From assembly GCA_002914805.1 (NCBI GenBank), contig JXTB01000070.1, positions 481,177 through 545,176 on the forward strand: a stretch of 64,000 nt of DNA, read 5' to 3'. This DNA comes from Parasponia andersonii (Eukaryota > Streptophyta > Magnoliopsida > Rosales > Cannabaceae). The first letter of the stretch is position 1, and each line of letters begins with the position of its first letter. The translations under genes and the position numbers were made by a program. Positions 21,948 to 36,001 of this stretch are shown piece by piece. The notes beneath the pieces are model-generated. The model was not told the origin of the DNA. It did no database searches and saw nothing but the letters and a program-made list of their open reading frames with translations.

Positions 21948-24064
21948 TGTGTCAGATTATACTCTGTGTACATCAGAAGAGGAAACAAACATTATACTAT
22001 CTATCACAGTTATCTATATGTAATGAGCTTATACTCTCAAATTAGAATTAAGAAGTCTAGATTTATAAAATTTAACCAAAGAACCTTTAGACACCCAACG
22101 TTTCTTTTGTCCTGGAAATGAATATCAGAGTGCAAAATACCACAACTACATATTAATGCATAGAACATGTTTACTTGTATATGACTGATCAATCACCAAT
22201 TCTATCATATAAAACAATAAGCATATTTTGATCTAATGTGAGTGAGAAAAACAGGTCTATGAGCAGACGAAGAGTGTTAGGAGTACAGGTGAATCAGATC
22301 TGTACACCAATTAGTTAAGAAGGTACCGAAAGCACCGACGTGTTAAGAACACAAAACAGTCCAAAATAATCAGAATACCAATTGTTAAGTAAATTCTAAA
22401 ATTTCTAATATATTATCCTCCAAAACAGATTTACATCTCTTTACGCAAAATTCATGATACCATATACTAAATTAGAATCCACTATGAATGTTTTGAAAAT
22501 GAAAAAATCAAGGAACATACCTAAATTATGTGATTTCCATTTGTATTAAAGTCGTACATTTAAATAGTAAATCCATCTAAAATCAGTCTTAATCATACCC
22601 AACTGCAGAAATGAACCAAATATATGGTGAGCTAAAATATAATGAAGTAAACAATCTACATTAGCAAAATAATACTGTTACAACCCACTCTGACTGCTTC
22701 CCAATATAGGTATCAACTACTAACCTGTGAACTACATTTCAAAAAACAATACCAACCCACATTGCGAAATTTCTCTACAAACAAATTCTTCACTGATCAA
22801 CAGAAAAAATTTCTCAGAAAAATAAATAAACCAAAAAGAATTATTTATACTATGCTATTTTTGGAGAACATTAAAAAAAAAAAAAAAAAAGGAACAACAT
22901 GCAGAAACAAATAAGAACCCATATGTGCAAATTGGAGAAAGAACCCAAACAATGAAGTAAAAACACACCAGGTTTTTCCATTAAGCTTCAAACTTTGATG
23001 ATGCATAAGGCAAATGGTAAAAAACCCAGATAAAATAAACCAAAAAGGAGACAAAACTAAGCTCAAAAAAGGAATTAAAAGTCACTCACAGGTTATTAAG
23101 GCAATATCTGACCAAAAATACAGAAGTATTTGCTAATGCTGGTCCATGGCAAGGCCTAAGAAATTCTTCTTCTCCAAACAGTCTTTTTTAGTTTTTATTC
23201 TAAAGGCTAATAAACAGATGAGAAAGAAGAAGAAGAAGAATCTTAATAAGGGATTGTAATGGTTTGGTTGCTTTATGAAAAGGAAAAGAACACAAAGAGA
23301 GAAAGAAAAAGGCTATAAGAGAGTAGTGACCAGTGTCCCTGCCCTCCTGACCTCCCTTATCTCCCCTCCAAACAACTTGAATATTGTTATTTTTTTACTT
23401 ATAAATTTCATTTTTCTTTCTTTGCCTCTCTCAAGTGCAAGTCTCAAGTCATGATTCTTAGCTCTACGGAAAAAGTCACTGAGAAAATAGTGAAAAGTGA
23501 AAGCCTGCCATGCCCACGCGCTGGTCCCACCTACTCCTCTCCTCCCCTTTCGTGGGTCCCACCTAATGGTTGGCACTTTGGCACTCTCACCTGGGTCTCT
23601 CTTGACTATCAGGTCAATCCTCCGTGAGTGGCGCGTGAGATGTTATGCTGAGGCTGTTCTTTTGTTCGCATGAATGAATGGGGTTTGGTCCAAGGGTGTT
23701 TTCGTAAATAAACCTCTTCATTTCATTTTTTTTATCTATTATTTTTTCTTCGTAAGGTTTCAGAACTTTCGTGATGTGCGTATGCATGAAAGTCTTCTAC
23801 GTATGTGTATCTCCGTCTCTGAACCAAAAAAACAAAAAGAAAATATTGTCAAAAAGAGTACGTGTATCGTGTACAATTGTACTCCAGTGACTAAGATAGT
23901 AAGATTTGATTTTCTTTTTTTTTTTTTTTGTAATAGAGTAAGATTGGATAGGATCCTTGGGATTTTTAGGTAACTTACAATCAAATACAAATTCTTTATA
24001 ACGAGATCACAGGGGCCAAACTTTTTTTTTTCTGCGGAGGAAAAAATAATTTTTTTAGTAAAAT
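21948..24064. other. SCAB1 upstream region
   Basis: A possible acceptor (tgtacacag) lies about 20 bases before the ATG, so the 5' UTR may be spliced from an upstream exon. I could not place that exon. The GC-richer stretch around 23300-23660 is a candidate leader or promoter. A GAA-rich purine tract is at about 23221-23240 and a poly-A run at about 22873-22890. No protein gene is seen. Confidence 0.5.
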
Positions 24065-26261
24065 TGTCACGGCCCAAAATTTGGGTAAGTGACAGAAGGA
24101 GAATTTCACAAATGTGAGAAATTCTTTGATTTATTTGAAAAGTATCAAAAGTTCTAGTTTTTATAAAAATAGTCCATTTAAATAAAATAATCAGAATTCT
24201 ATCCCGTGAACCACTCCCACAGTTCGTATACACCATTAAATATAGACTGAATAATAATTAAAAATCATGAAATCACATAAAAGCCCAAACATCACCATTA
24301 TCCACAACAAAAGTCAAATACCAGAATGGCATACATAAATTCGCAGACAAAATAGAAAATAGTAATCTTGGTTCAATGTTAATACAAAACCCAAATAGTC
24401 TAAAGACTACGACAACAAACTCCTAGCATTACCAAGAGACGAACTACAATCCAGATGACCTCTTATTCCTCTTGATCACCAAGATCACACTGGACACCAC
24501 CTGAGGAGGAAGGTAGGGGGTGAGCATAAAATGCCCAGTAGGAAAAATCATTACCTCGATCGAAAATATTTTAGTGATGGGGAATTCCTGCATGGTTAGT
24601 TTAGTCCAAAATATCTATAAATATATAATCCAAACGGAAATCCATATATATATATATATAAAGCAGTGTAATCAAAACCATTTAATTCATATGCACATGA
24701 CACAAATTAACCCATACCCATGAGTTCTCATCCTCTCATTTGTGAAAACCCAGGATGATGGCACTAAGTATGCCTAACAGCCTGCCTGATACCTAAGTCT
24801 ATACCCGGAGAGGACACCATTATGTGTCGCCTACCAAACCTGGAGGGGCAACCGAATTGCCTATGCTTGCCAAATAGGGAGGTAATCAGAAGTAACAAAA
24901 CTCCACGCGAGTTTACGGATTTTCACTGACAGTGGGGCACGCAGCGCCACACTGTAAACCCACGATGCTAACACGGTGCTCATGTATGATCCTATGACAC
25001 GTCAATACAGAACTAAAGTATGAAAATAATCGTACTCTGGTTTTTCAGTAAAATCAGCATACTAGATTTTTATAGAAAAATGGGCAGCATAACGGCCCTA
25101 TTTTTAATATATCCAAAATAACCTGCACTCAGAAAATTCCCAGAGCAATACAGTATATATCTCATACAACAAATTCTCATCACAGACATTTAAATAGTCT
25201 AAAAATCATGTTTATTCTTATATGTTGCAGAAAGTAAGTTTTATACGAAACGAAATAAAACAGAGGTAATTGAGTCCTTACCTCACTTGAATAGCAATAC
25301 TGCACTATCGAATCCTTAAAGTGTCATTGACGATCGCCCTGTGGGTCGGGAACCAATTCTAAGCCATCGATCGTCCTCTTATGAAAAATCAACTTCTCAC
25401 CGGAGCTTCAATTCCACAAACGGACCTCTTTATTGAATTCCTAGCACCCAAAATAGCTAGGTTAGACATATAACTTATCCAATTCGGATCCAAGCTGGTG
25501 GCATGCAAAACGACAGAAATCTTGACCGTTCGTTCTTGATTTCCGTGCCGATCACCAAACATAGGTAATATCTATATCAAACTTCTCCATTTTCTGAGTA
25601 CAATCCAAAAATGACAACAAAAACTCAATCCAACGGCCGAATCAGAAAGTCAAACTTAAACTCAAAATAACCAAAAATGGCAACTTTCAATCCGGATAAA
25701 ATGGGGTTGAGATATATATATACCTTGATGATCCTTAAGACCAGACGAATCCAACGGGACCAGTTGGAGGTCGAATGGTGATCGGAATCGTCGCTGGTGA
25801 CGAAATCTCTGAAATAGCGTCAACGGCTTCGATGGAGGTTCTTTGGCAAACCAGATGACGGCGGCAGCTAGCGAGGAATGGCAGAGCTTCGGCGCAACAC
25901 GGGCATCCTTCGCCAGTCGGTGGCGTAGGCGGACGGTGGCTGGAGCGGCGGTCGATGCTTCCTCTGGTGGTGCAGCCGAGAAATGTAGAGAGAGAGAGAG
26001 AGAGAGAAGTTGGGGGAGAAGAGAGAGAAGAGAAAGAGAGAGAAAAGAAAATGACAGGGCACGTGGCGCTGTATTATACGGCTGTGTAATTTTTCAAAAA
26101 TTACACATAAGTCCCCAAATTTTAAATCTATATCAATCTAGCCCCCTAAAAATTACAATTTAGTCCTTCTGCATAAAATTTTTGCAGATTAATTCCCACA
26201 ATATTATATCAAGAAAATTGGTAAAATGTCCAAATTACTTTCCAAAATCCGGGTTTTTACA
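24065..26261 (-). repeat. 2197-bp solo LTR with perfect 5-bp TSD
   Basis: The sequence starts tgtcacggccc and ends gggtttttaca on the plus strand; read as minus it is TGTAAAAACCCGG…CCGTGACA, a TG…CA LTR. It is flanked by aaaat on both sides (24060-24064 and 26262-26266). There is no PBS, polypurine tract or coding region, so it is a solo LTR left by recombination. It contains a (GA)n tract near 25990-26045. The superfamily cannot be told from the LTR alone. Confidence 0.85.
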
Positions 26262-26266
26262 AAAAT

Positions 26267-29200
26267 AATAACACTAAAAAAAATATTAAAGTTTATAATA
26301 ATTATCTGTGAATGACGATAATTTTTTAGCCGAATATTCATATTTTTAAAATATTATATGATAATCTCGTTGTCACATCATCAAAAATAAAAATTTAAAA
26401 TTTGTGAAATTTTTATAAACATACAAACTATAAACTAATCAAATTTTTAATTTAAAAAGATAGCAATAAAATATGGTTATTGTAATATTTACATAGATTA
26501 ATATTTTGAATTTAGATGGTTTGATTATGATCAAATAACTATGCCTATATTGAGTTAAGCATTTTTACCAAAAAAATCTATTGTATGTAACTGAAAAACA
26601 CATAATCCAGATTAGTTGGTTTAAAGTTTGAATTCCTCGCTTCTTTGTAATATATAAATATATGTATATAGATTTAAAAAGTGTGCTTGTGTAGCCCTAG
26701 TTTGTAAGAACTAAGAAGTGAACACGGATTTTACATTCCCATGGGTCAAAAATTGGGAAATTCATAACAAATATAGGGATATGAACCGATGCCCAAAAAC
26801 TCTCCATACAAAACAAGTTTTATTTTCCCAGCCAAAAAACTAAAATAAAATAAAATATACTTGACAAAAGGGGAAACTATCAAATTAACTTGAGAAACTA
26901 CAGCATCAAAATGTGCTAGATCGAACAATATACATCAAAATCAGAAGTTTCTAAATCAATTAATGTAAAAGATTGTCCCACGAAAACGGCCAAACAGTCA
27001 AATCTCTTTAACATATGTCACATTCAAACAATAAAATATTGTTCATCTTATTGTAGAAATAATACGAAAAAAGAAACAATAACAAATATTTAAAAGAAAA
27101 AGCAATAAACATTTTTTTTGTTGAAAGAAAAAGCAATAAATATAGGACTGGAGGATAGCCCCGAGCCCCCAACTAATAAAATCAAAATTGGTTTTTTCGG
27201 CACCTGCACAGAAATTTAAGACCGGAGAGACTAGAGAGCAATCCAGTAGTATTATTATCATTATCACTTGTTATGACTGGTCAATTTTGTCAAATTAATT
27301 TCTCTTTTCACATTGGCCTTATTTGAAAAGGAAGTGGGAACTGATTCTTTTCGAATAAATACACTGTTAGTATATGAAGCTTCTCCCGAGTTACTTTGGA
27401 TGGTGACCAAAAACATATACTAAAAAAATATTGTGAATATAATTTGTAGATATACGGTAGATAAGAAAATTATAATTAGACATACAGTTTGGGGTTTTCT
27501 ATTTATTTTTATTTGTTTTATAAATAATATTTTGGGTGAAAGAGATAGAGTTGAGGTTGTGTCACAAAGGGTTAGGTTGATTTATGCTGAGGAATCTAAG
27601 TAGTTGGATCTATGTGAGACCTTTATGATCACTCCGAGTTTTTTTAATTTTAACAGTTAAAGTTGTGACATATCCCCCGTACTGAAGTTGCAAGCTACCC
27701 ATGATATAATATTATCCTAATCAACTATGCTTTTTTGCATGTGAGAATATTGTTAAATTAGGCAAAAAGCTATAATAAGTTGTTGGTATAGAACTCCTAA
27801 ATAGCTCTTTTTAGTTCTTGATTAATTTAACTTAATTTATATTATTTTCAATAGGGAGGAAAAGAAACATAAATTATTTCTTTTTAAATTTACTTGTTTA
27901 ACTGTCGCTTTTGATTCGTCATTTGAGCTAAGCTATTAGAAGAAAACTCGTCCACATAACAATAAAAAGTTGACCATTTTTTTTAATTTTCTTCGATCGC
28001 TTTTTTTCTTTTCTTTTTAAAGTGTAGTTGTCCAAATGGAAAAATCTATCTGTTTAATTTTGTACTCATTTGAAGTAATTGGAATTTATGTATAAGAAGT
28101 TTCTTTTGTCAACTCATAAATAATAAATATTATCAGAACTTAAAATATACATTCTAATAGCAAAATCAAATATCTTTGACAAGTTAGCAAAATATCTTAA
28201 TTATCTTATAATGACGTAACTAGGACTTTCTCTCGTCCCCTTCTACAAGTCTTTGAAGTTATGTTCTGTCTTAATATATAGCGTATTCATTAAGATTATT
28301 TAGTACTAAGTAGCATGTGGTAGTTGAACACTCCCTATATTCTTCCAAGTTTATTAATTGAGACTTGTATTACAATCTTTTTACTTTCTTTCCCGTGAAT
28401 CATCATTTTATATTTTAAGAAGTGATAAAATATCATAGGGATCCTTGGGCTTATTATTTATTTTTTCTTTTTCACATGGATTTTCTGTTCATTTTTTTAA
28501 ACCGCTGGTAAATATACTTAAGTTATACAATATACCCTAACGAGAAAAAAAAAAAACATATACATTTTTTTTCTTTCTTCCTATTTTCTTCTACATTATT
28601 AATTAGATCCATATGCTCGATATTAATCTTATGCCAGCAGTCTTTCATTTTTTGTTATTTTCTCACGGTAATGTATGCTCTATTCACATATATAGACTTG
28701 GCGGCGATTTATTGGGTAGCAACTATATTTAAAAAGAAAATGATTGGTATCCAATTTCTATACTCTATATTAACATTCTGAAAGGTCTTTCAAAAAATAA
28801 ATATTAAGCATACTGATAAACAAGTTATTAAAAAAAAAAAACAAAAAATTCATGAAAGGAACCTTTAAAATTCTTATGTAGTGCTTTAATTGTTTCTTGT
28901 AGCTTTACTTTATAAACGTTGCTTTTTAGCAGGCTCCATTATGCATGCGAAAATAGTACTAGTATAGGACCACCTCTGAATCCATACGTAACAAGATTAA
29001 TTCAAGCCGATTGGAACTTGGCACGAAAGATTGGGGGGTTGTTTTAGTAATTACACAGACTGTGAGCCTTTAATCAATTCACACATAAGGGATCATATTA
29101 ATTAAGAAATATGTTAAAAAAAATTGACCTAGAGGAGCGTGAGAGCGCGTGGTATGTCAGCTTGGGATTTACGGTATATTTAGTAATATTAAAAAACAGG

Positions 29201-31992
29201 AATGTGGAGGAAATGATGGCTAGATTAGATGAGTAACGGCTAATGGTGATACTTGACAGAGAATATGCTTTAAGCTTTAAGAAATAAATTAATAATAATA
29301 GCAATTAAAAAAGAAAAGAAAAAAAAGATGGGAAGGGATGGGGTAGCATTCGGTAGGTGATTTGGGGAAGAAACTTATTGTCCCTAATGATTATTTAACA
29401 CTAAGGCTGGCCTCTTCCCCAACCATAATTAGCGCCGATACTGGCCCAGGAATCCTGCCACACTCCAAAGCTAAGCATTCTTGTTTCACGGTGAGCCCGC
29501 CGGCTGGCCTTCCTTCCTCGGTGGGGCCCCGGAAAACACCTGTCGGTTTTGGTACTCTAACGACATTTGGTACATATTTTGTTACGAAATATTACGTTGA
29601 TCGTAAAAATTTAACCGGTAATCATATTATTTTATAATCATGTCTATGTATCCCATTATATGTTTGTGTATTAAGATATGTCCTTTGGATAATAGGCTTA
29701 ATAGCAAACATATATATATATATATATATGAAGTTGAGTCTTTTGACAATTCAAAATTTCAAATCTTCTGTTTTGGTTTTTGAATAAAAAAAACTTTTAC
29801 ATTTTAAAATTCAAAAATATTACACCATTTGTTCATATTTTGATAAATTTATTTCCACAATAATTGTAATTTTAAACTCTAATTATGTTATTTTTGTTTC
29901 CAAACAATTAAAATATTTACAAAAACACTGTTTGGAGTATCCTAAATGAGTCGGATATAGACACAATGTACAAATTTTTTAAATTTAAAATTGTGAATAT
30001 ATTTTATTGCAAAAACCAAACCATAGATGTGCAAATTGCTGAAATGTCAAAATTCAAGATCTTTTTTACAATTAAACCTATTACCAAATTTCTTAGACCC
30101 ATATGGATGCGCGCGCTGGAACATGACTTTTGGTATACAGAAATGACAACGCACAAGGATGTCAAACCTCAGCTGGCCCTTCTATTTAGATTATAGAAAA
30201 GAAAGCTTGTCACTTGCACTAGTCTTGATCATATTCATCGATGCTATGTCCGTTTATAGCCTTTAAGAGCCTTACACTGACTCTAAGAACATTTTTCAAT
30301 TAAATAGCTGTTTTATAATTAATAACAATAAAATCAAATTATTTTCCTTCCAGAATTGTAGAAATAGTACTGTTAAATTTACTATATATGTTTGCTTATC
30401 AAATTTTGGTGGCATTTGTTTAGCGTGTAGACCAGGCAATTATTTCATTTCATAAAAATGTATGCTCATAGCTAGAAACATGATATGTAGTTATTGTAAT
30501 TGAAATTTGATCGTCTTAATGGGTTATGGGGTTTAGGACCCTCTATAAACAAATTATGTCGCCAGTTTGTACATGTCTATATTAAGATAATTAAAAAAAA
30601 ATAATAATAATAAATTAAAGCATAGTCTAGGTTAGGAAGAGGATCATATGGGGATGGGTTTATAGTAGGGCATATAATAGCGGGTTTTGCACACCAACCC
30701 AAAAAGAGTAAGCCCAAATCCAAATATGATTTTCGTGCTGCCGCCAGCTCAATTGGACAAAGTCTATGGTGGTCTACAAAGTTCTCATCTGCTTTTGAAT
30801 ATTAACCCCTTTTCTTAACGTCTTAAAAAGCAATTATATGGGTAGGAATTTAGTTGGGGTGTAACGTTTTTATCCCCAAGGTGAATATGCCTTTTATGGC
30901 TTTATCTTTTAACAAAGCCATTGGATTATTGTTTTGCAACGTTGAATACAGGCACATGGTAGGGACTCTAAGTAATCCCCCAATTTTTTAATCTTATAAA
31001 AAAAGAGAAAAAAAAAAAACCTAATATTTAGTTACATGTGTTTCCCACCACTTCCAATAATGTACGGTTGAGTTAAGTTGCTACAGGACTACTCCAATGT
31101 ACAAAGACTATAGTCATATATCATCAATTGAAAACCCTGGTAGCAAAACAAATATAACAAGAGTACTGGGTAATTCTGCTCAAGCTCAATACTTACCTGA
31201 CTGGCCATTCTGTATTTTTGGTGGGGTATTGTATTGCATTGGTAATTAGAATAACGAAGTAGATGCAACTGTTGATTGAACTGACTAATTATATATAGCT
31301 TGTTGTAGAAAAAGGGATGCAAAACAACCAGTGATAGCTTTTAGCAATATCTCCTAGATAGGTGAAATTACTCGATGAACTACATTGTTATGCAAACTAT
31401 GTATCCTTTGGCAGTTATATTTCATCATGTATCAAATAAAATGGGGAAAAAAAAAAGAACCGGTTGAAACCATCACTTTATGTATATAGTCGACATATGT
31501 ACATACGTACGAGAAGTAACGTTAGTAATGATTGATACATGCCTAGTGCACCCTAGGAATCCTATCATGGACGTCCCAATAAATGGTGGAGATGTGTTGG
31601 ATGCAATTCGACAGGTATGGCATATTTTGGCCATTCATAGAGAGATTTAGCTAGTCTTAGATGCATTTTTACCTTTTATTGGCGAGATCCTCATAGTGGA
31701 ACTCACGCGTACCCTACTTCGATAAAAAGTAGAAATTAGTAACACGTTTGTTCGAAATACTGCTCTGTATTGAGATAAGTCTCATATGGTCTCATGTTAG
31801 AAAATGTGTCGATCAAGTCCTATACTAGCATAAGTCTTAGTTTGTCTTGCATGAAAACTCTAATTGACCATTTTCACAATACAAAAACCATTATCATCGA
31901 TCACTATCTTCTATTACTATTTTCACTCAGAATATTGCTTCTGCACAATTATTTCCTGCTGCCACATACTTACTAATAAAATTTCATTTGTT
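26267..31992. other. 5.7 kb of AT-rich intergenic DNA
   Basis: I find no convincing gene. A (TA)n tract stands at 29711-29728. A GC-richer island at about 29330-29560 carries a 10-base inverted repeat, ttggggaaga with tcttccccaa. The short open frames here lack family features. Confidence 0.55.
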
Positions 31993-32000
31993 ATCCTAAT

Positions 32001-33435
32001 TAGGGATGGCAATAGGTTGGGTTCATAGTGGGTATGGTTCTCCTGCATTCGTATCACTTATCCCGAACTTGTAAGAAAAAAATCAAATCTATATCCGCCC
32101 CATTTATTCGTTTAAGTTGGCGACACGGGTTCGAATATTCCCTAAATGAGTAAGCGGGTACTTGCGGGTATTCATATATTCGTCGGTTAGAAAAAAAATA
32201 CTAACTTTTTTTTTTTCTAAATATATATATATATATATATATTCATAACTCATTTTTACACAATATCAAGCAAATTCAAATCATATTCAACCACATTACA
32301 ATAATCTAAAATGAAATAAGTCTCAAAAATATAATAATTGTCCAACACAAAAGAATAATAAATAAAAGATGACAGATCATAATATTCTGAAATAACTTCT
32401 AATTTTGAACGAATCTCTTGTTCTTTATGCCATTTGTTCGACTTTTCTTATATGATTTTGTCTTACTGAGAAAAAAATTGTAAAAAAAAAAAAGACAAAA
32501 ATTGTAAAAAAAAAAAAGACAAGTAAAAAATTTTAGAGATTATCAAACAAAAAATATTTTATAGAATTCTATACATCTTTTTTAAACTAATTTTGAAATC
32601 TATCTACCTATGCTTATCCTAATATGTGTATATATATATATAAAAATATATTATTTTCTCAATTTTTTTTAAAAAAACAAAAATGTAGAAACAACCAGAC
32701 CAATATTCCGCTATATATGACTATCCCAGTCCTTAAGCTATAGCTTTTTATAAATATTACAAATGCAAGTTGAGTGTAATTAGAAATACCTGAAGATGGC
32801 TAGTGACTGCATAATCGTGGAGGTGCATAGTTTCGAGCTTTGCAGCCTTAGAATTGCGGCTGCTTGTGGGCTTGTGGATATATTGCAAGTTATTGGATAA
32901 GTAGATTATAATCGGCTTAAGGCTTAGCTATTCTTTCCCTAATGGGCTTAGATGTTTCTTACTTGAATAAATAGGATGAATACCACATTTTTTTCTCATT
33001 AATTAAATCTAACACTATACCACCAGCTTTCGAATTCTTGATGAATTCTTAACAGATTCTTGACATAAGTAGTAATTTTGACGGATTCTTAATGAATTCT
33101 TGACTAATTCTCTTTCAAAAGTTGTAGAATCTAACAATTATAGTAAATTTAGTTAAATATTTGAAAAAGTGATAATTATCTATTTAACCCTTACGGTATC
33201 TATGTTTTATATATAGACATTTATATTTATATTTTTTAAAAAATAACATATAACTTTATAACCGGGTCAGGTTCGGAGACGGGTACATATAAACCCGAAT
33301 CCGTCCCAAACCAGCTTTGGATATTATCTTGAATATTTAAACCTGATGCAAAAATCCGAATAATCAAGTACCATCCGCCATATTAGGGTCGAGTATCCGT
33401 GAGTAAATCATTTTCAGGTTAGATTGTCATCCCTA
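32001..33435. mobile_element. hAT-like non-autonomous DNA transposon (1435 bp)
   Basis: The ends are tagggatggcaat (32001) and attgtcatcccta (33435), inverted copies matching in 12 of 13 bases, of the kind seen in hAT elements. The flanking octamers atcctaat (31993-32000) and atattaat (33436-33443) match in 6 of 8. The interior is AT-rich with an (AT)n tract near 32222 and a duplicated poly-A/gacaaaaattg stretch near 32490. No transposase frame remains. Confidence 0.72.
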
Positions 33436-33443
33436 ATATTAAT

Positions 33444-35070
33444 TAGTTCACTTTTTCATTTTTTTCCACTCATTTATCAACTCGTGGGGCTCTCAAAATG
33501 GTTGGTTGCAATTAATTTCCGCACTTCAACGACACCAAAAATACTAATGTGAGTCCCTAAACACATATCTCCTAGATGCTTAAATAAAGGTCTTTTTTCT
33601 CCGTATTTTAACTCCTCCTTTTCGTTACATTTAGTTTGCCATGCGGCAGCCATAGTTGGCTTCGTGAGTACTTACTGAGAACTTTTATGACAAGGACAAA
33701 GGACGACCCATTGTCACGGAAAATACAAGGATGACCCATATCTGATAAGCTCTGCGCAGGGATGGGATGTATTTAGATATTGGAATTCACTACAGCCATA
33801 AATCTCATTGACCAAGCCAAAAATTGAAGTGTTTCTGAATTTCTCATGTTATCATATATTATACACATTGGACTATTTAATTGAGAAATTAAGTAAAATC
33901 ATATTAAACAGTAATAGGAATCTATCTATTATTGAATACAATTACTAGAAATATTTCGTATGATTTGAAAAAACTAATAATTTCCATTCCATAAAGAATT
34001 TTCACTTCGCCTTAAAAAAAAAAAAATCTAATGACTAATTCATTTAACAAATTATTAAAAACAAACAAAACTGAGAGGAATTTTGGGCGAGACCTTGTAG
34101 TGTCTGCGCCTAGGCCCTTTTTGGTGAGGGTGCAAGTTGCCCAATTTTGTGATGCTCAATTCTTCACCAAACTGACCAAAATTATTTAGGGCTTCTAACA
34201 AAAATGCAGGCCCAAAATCAGAAAAATGGCATCCCGTACGATCTTTTCAAAATTATTTCCAGAGATACGGTGCCCTGCGTATCAGTTTCGCTAATTTTCT
34301 CACTTCTCCACTCACTTCGTCTTCAACATAGAATTTTTTCTCAGAATAATCTCTACGCACACGACCTCTCTCTTCTTGACTACAATTTCAACTTCAGTGG
34401 CTTCTCCCCGATTCGATCGACGAACCCTTTTATCTTCATCGAACTTTGCTCAACTCAGGGCTGACCCATCACGACGCAGCCACTACCATCACCCTTCTGT
34501 CCATGGTAAGGGACGGAGGGCTCAAGGCCCAACGGGGACTTGAGCCTCTGCTCAAATATTTTTAAGTAGCAATACATATAGAGTATTTCTATTTTCTTAG
34601 CTTAAGTTATATAAAAAGCCCCCGTCAAAACTACACAAAATAAAGAATAGTCTCCACGAATTAAATTAGACATTTAACAAAAGGCAATACCAAATTTTGA
34701 ATAAATCTCTTAATTTGATAGTATTTTCGAATAAAAATTATAACTTTAAGCAAATAAATTATAAAAATCTCTCTTGTTCTTTTTTTTTTTTCAATAAATA
34801 AAAACCATACTTTTTAATTTCCTTATCCCTCTTAGCCCTAGAATAAAAACAAACACAAAAGGTTATGGCTTTTCAGTTTTTAAATTTTAGTGACGTCTGC
34901 ACTTGCATAAAAAAGAAAAAAAATGAAGATGAGATGCAAATTATTTGATATTATTGTTAACTATTAAAGATTGGAATTTGAAAAATTAGAAATAGAATAA
35001 AAGCTAATATTATCTATTTATAATTATTCTTCTTCTTAATTATTATTTAGGCTCTTGTTATTTTCAAATA
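33444..35070. other. Intergenic DNA before Tat-2
   Basis: AT-rich with a GC-richer patch at 34080-34560. That patch has an 86-codon open frame at 34204-34464 followed by a gtaaggg donor-like site near 34505. It could be a first exon cut off by Tat-2, but I recognise no family and do not call it a gene. Confidence 0.45.
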
Positions 35071-35075
35071 GTAAT

Positions 35076-35908
35076 TGTGGGGTCTATTCCTAGATCATGC
35101 ATTATATGGACGGTTAAGTAGCATGACAGGTAGCAGAGGACATACCATTCGACACGTGTCTAAGAAGATTGCTGGAAAGCCATATAAGTCGCACGTGATA
35201 CTGCATGGGTCCGTTGGTTTTCGCAGGCCAAGGCCAAATCCAACCCAGACCCGGGATGGTTTCAGCCTAATCTAATGCTTACCTCGACAGCTAGGGGTCA
35301 GAAGCCTCGAGGATCTTCTGCTAGAAGATCGTCGGGGGTAGCGCGCCGCTCTAAACCTAGACATGGCGTCCAATGCGATTTTAGGTAGGCGTACACATTG
35401 GGCAAACTGTCCCAACAGGACAGCGGATTGTCGAAGCCTCTCCCCTGCTAGGATCATACCGTTGGAGATGGCGGAAAACAGATCGTAATAATGCGGGAAA
35501 AATTTATAGTAATCATACCCCAAGATTTCCGGAATAAGTCATGATGAGAAATGGTACTCAATCCTGAGATGGGGAGCTGGTAGGTTCTCAGTTCGAGGAT
35601 AAAATATATATGCCACACATCCCCCCGAAAAAGGGAACAGTAGAAAGAAAAACTCTGATAAGCAAAAAGAAATTTAGTCCTTTGCTATTCAATCTCAAGA
35701 GAAAATATTTGACTTAAGTATCAGAGAGTCTTTGTAGGTGGTCGCCCCCGCCTCTCCGATCCGGCTTGAGATCAAAAGCATCTTGAGATAGCAAAGAAAT
35801 ATAGACAGTTGGAAGGAACAACACCAACGACTTGAAGACACGTGGATAGTTGGCAAGAATAGTACTAACATGAAGCCACATGGACAGTTGGTAAGAATAG
35901 CTCCAACA
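35076..35908 (+). repeat. Tat-2 5' LTR (833 bp)
   Basis: It starts tgtggggtctattcc and ends gctccaaca, directly before the PBS. It is collinear with 55586-56413. A bZIP-type core (gacacgtgtc) lies near 35153. Confidence 0.9.
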
Positions 35909-35909
35909 G

Positions 35910-35925
35910 TTTGGCGCCGTCTGTA
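35910..35925 (+). promoter_or_regulatory. Tat-2 primer-binding site
   Basis: The sequence tttggcgccgtctgta follows the LTR end after one base and equals the Tat-1 site except for two bases. Confidence 0.75.
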
Positions 35926-36001
35926 CGAAAAGGGGGCGCGAGAGAAAGAGTAAGAGTCTTACGACCGCGTTTTCCCCGAAAAAGAAGCCATACGACATCA
36001 G

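Noticed and set aside
23760..24236. 158-codon minus-strand frame upstream of SCAB1
   Set aside because: It runs across the solo-LTR boundary and is Phe/Lys/Ile-rich low-complexity sequence without motifs.
34204..34464. 86-codon frame before Tat-2 as a host gene exon
   Set aside because: No family features and no matching second exon; the donor-like site alone is too weak.
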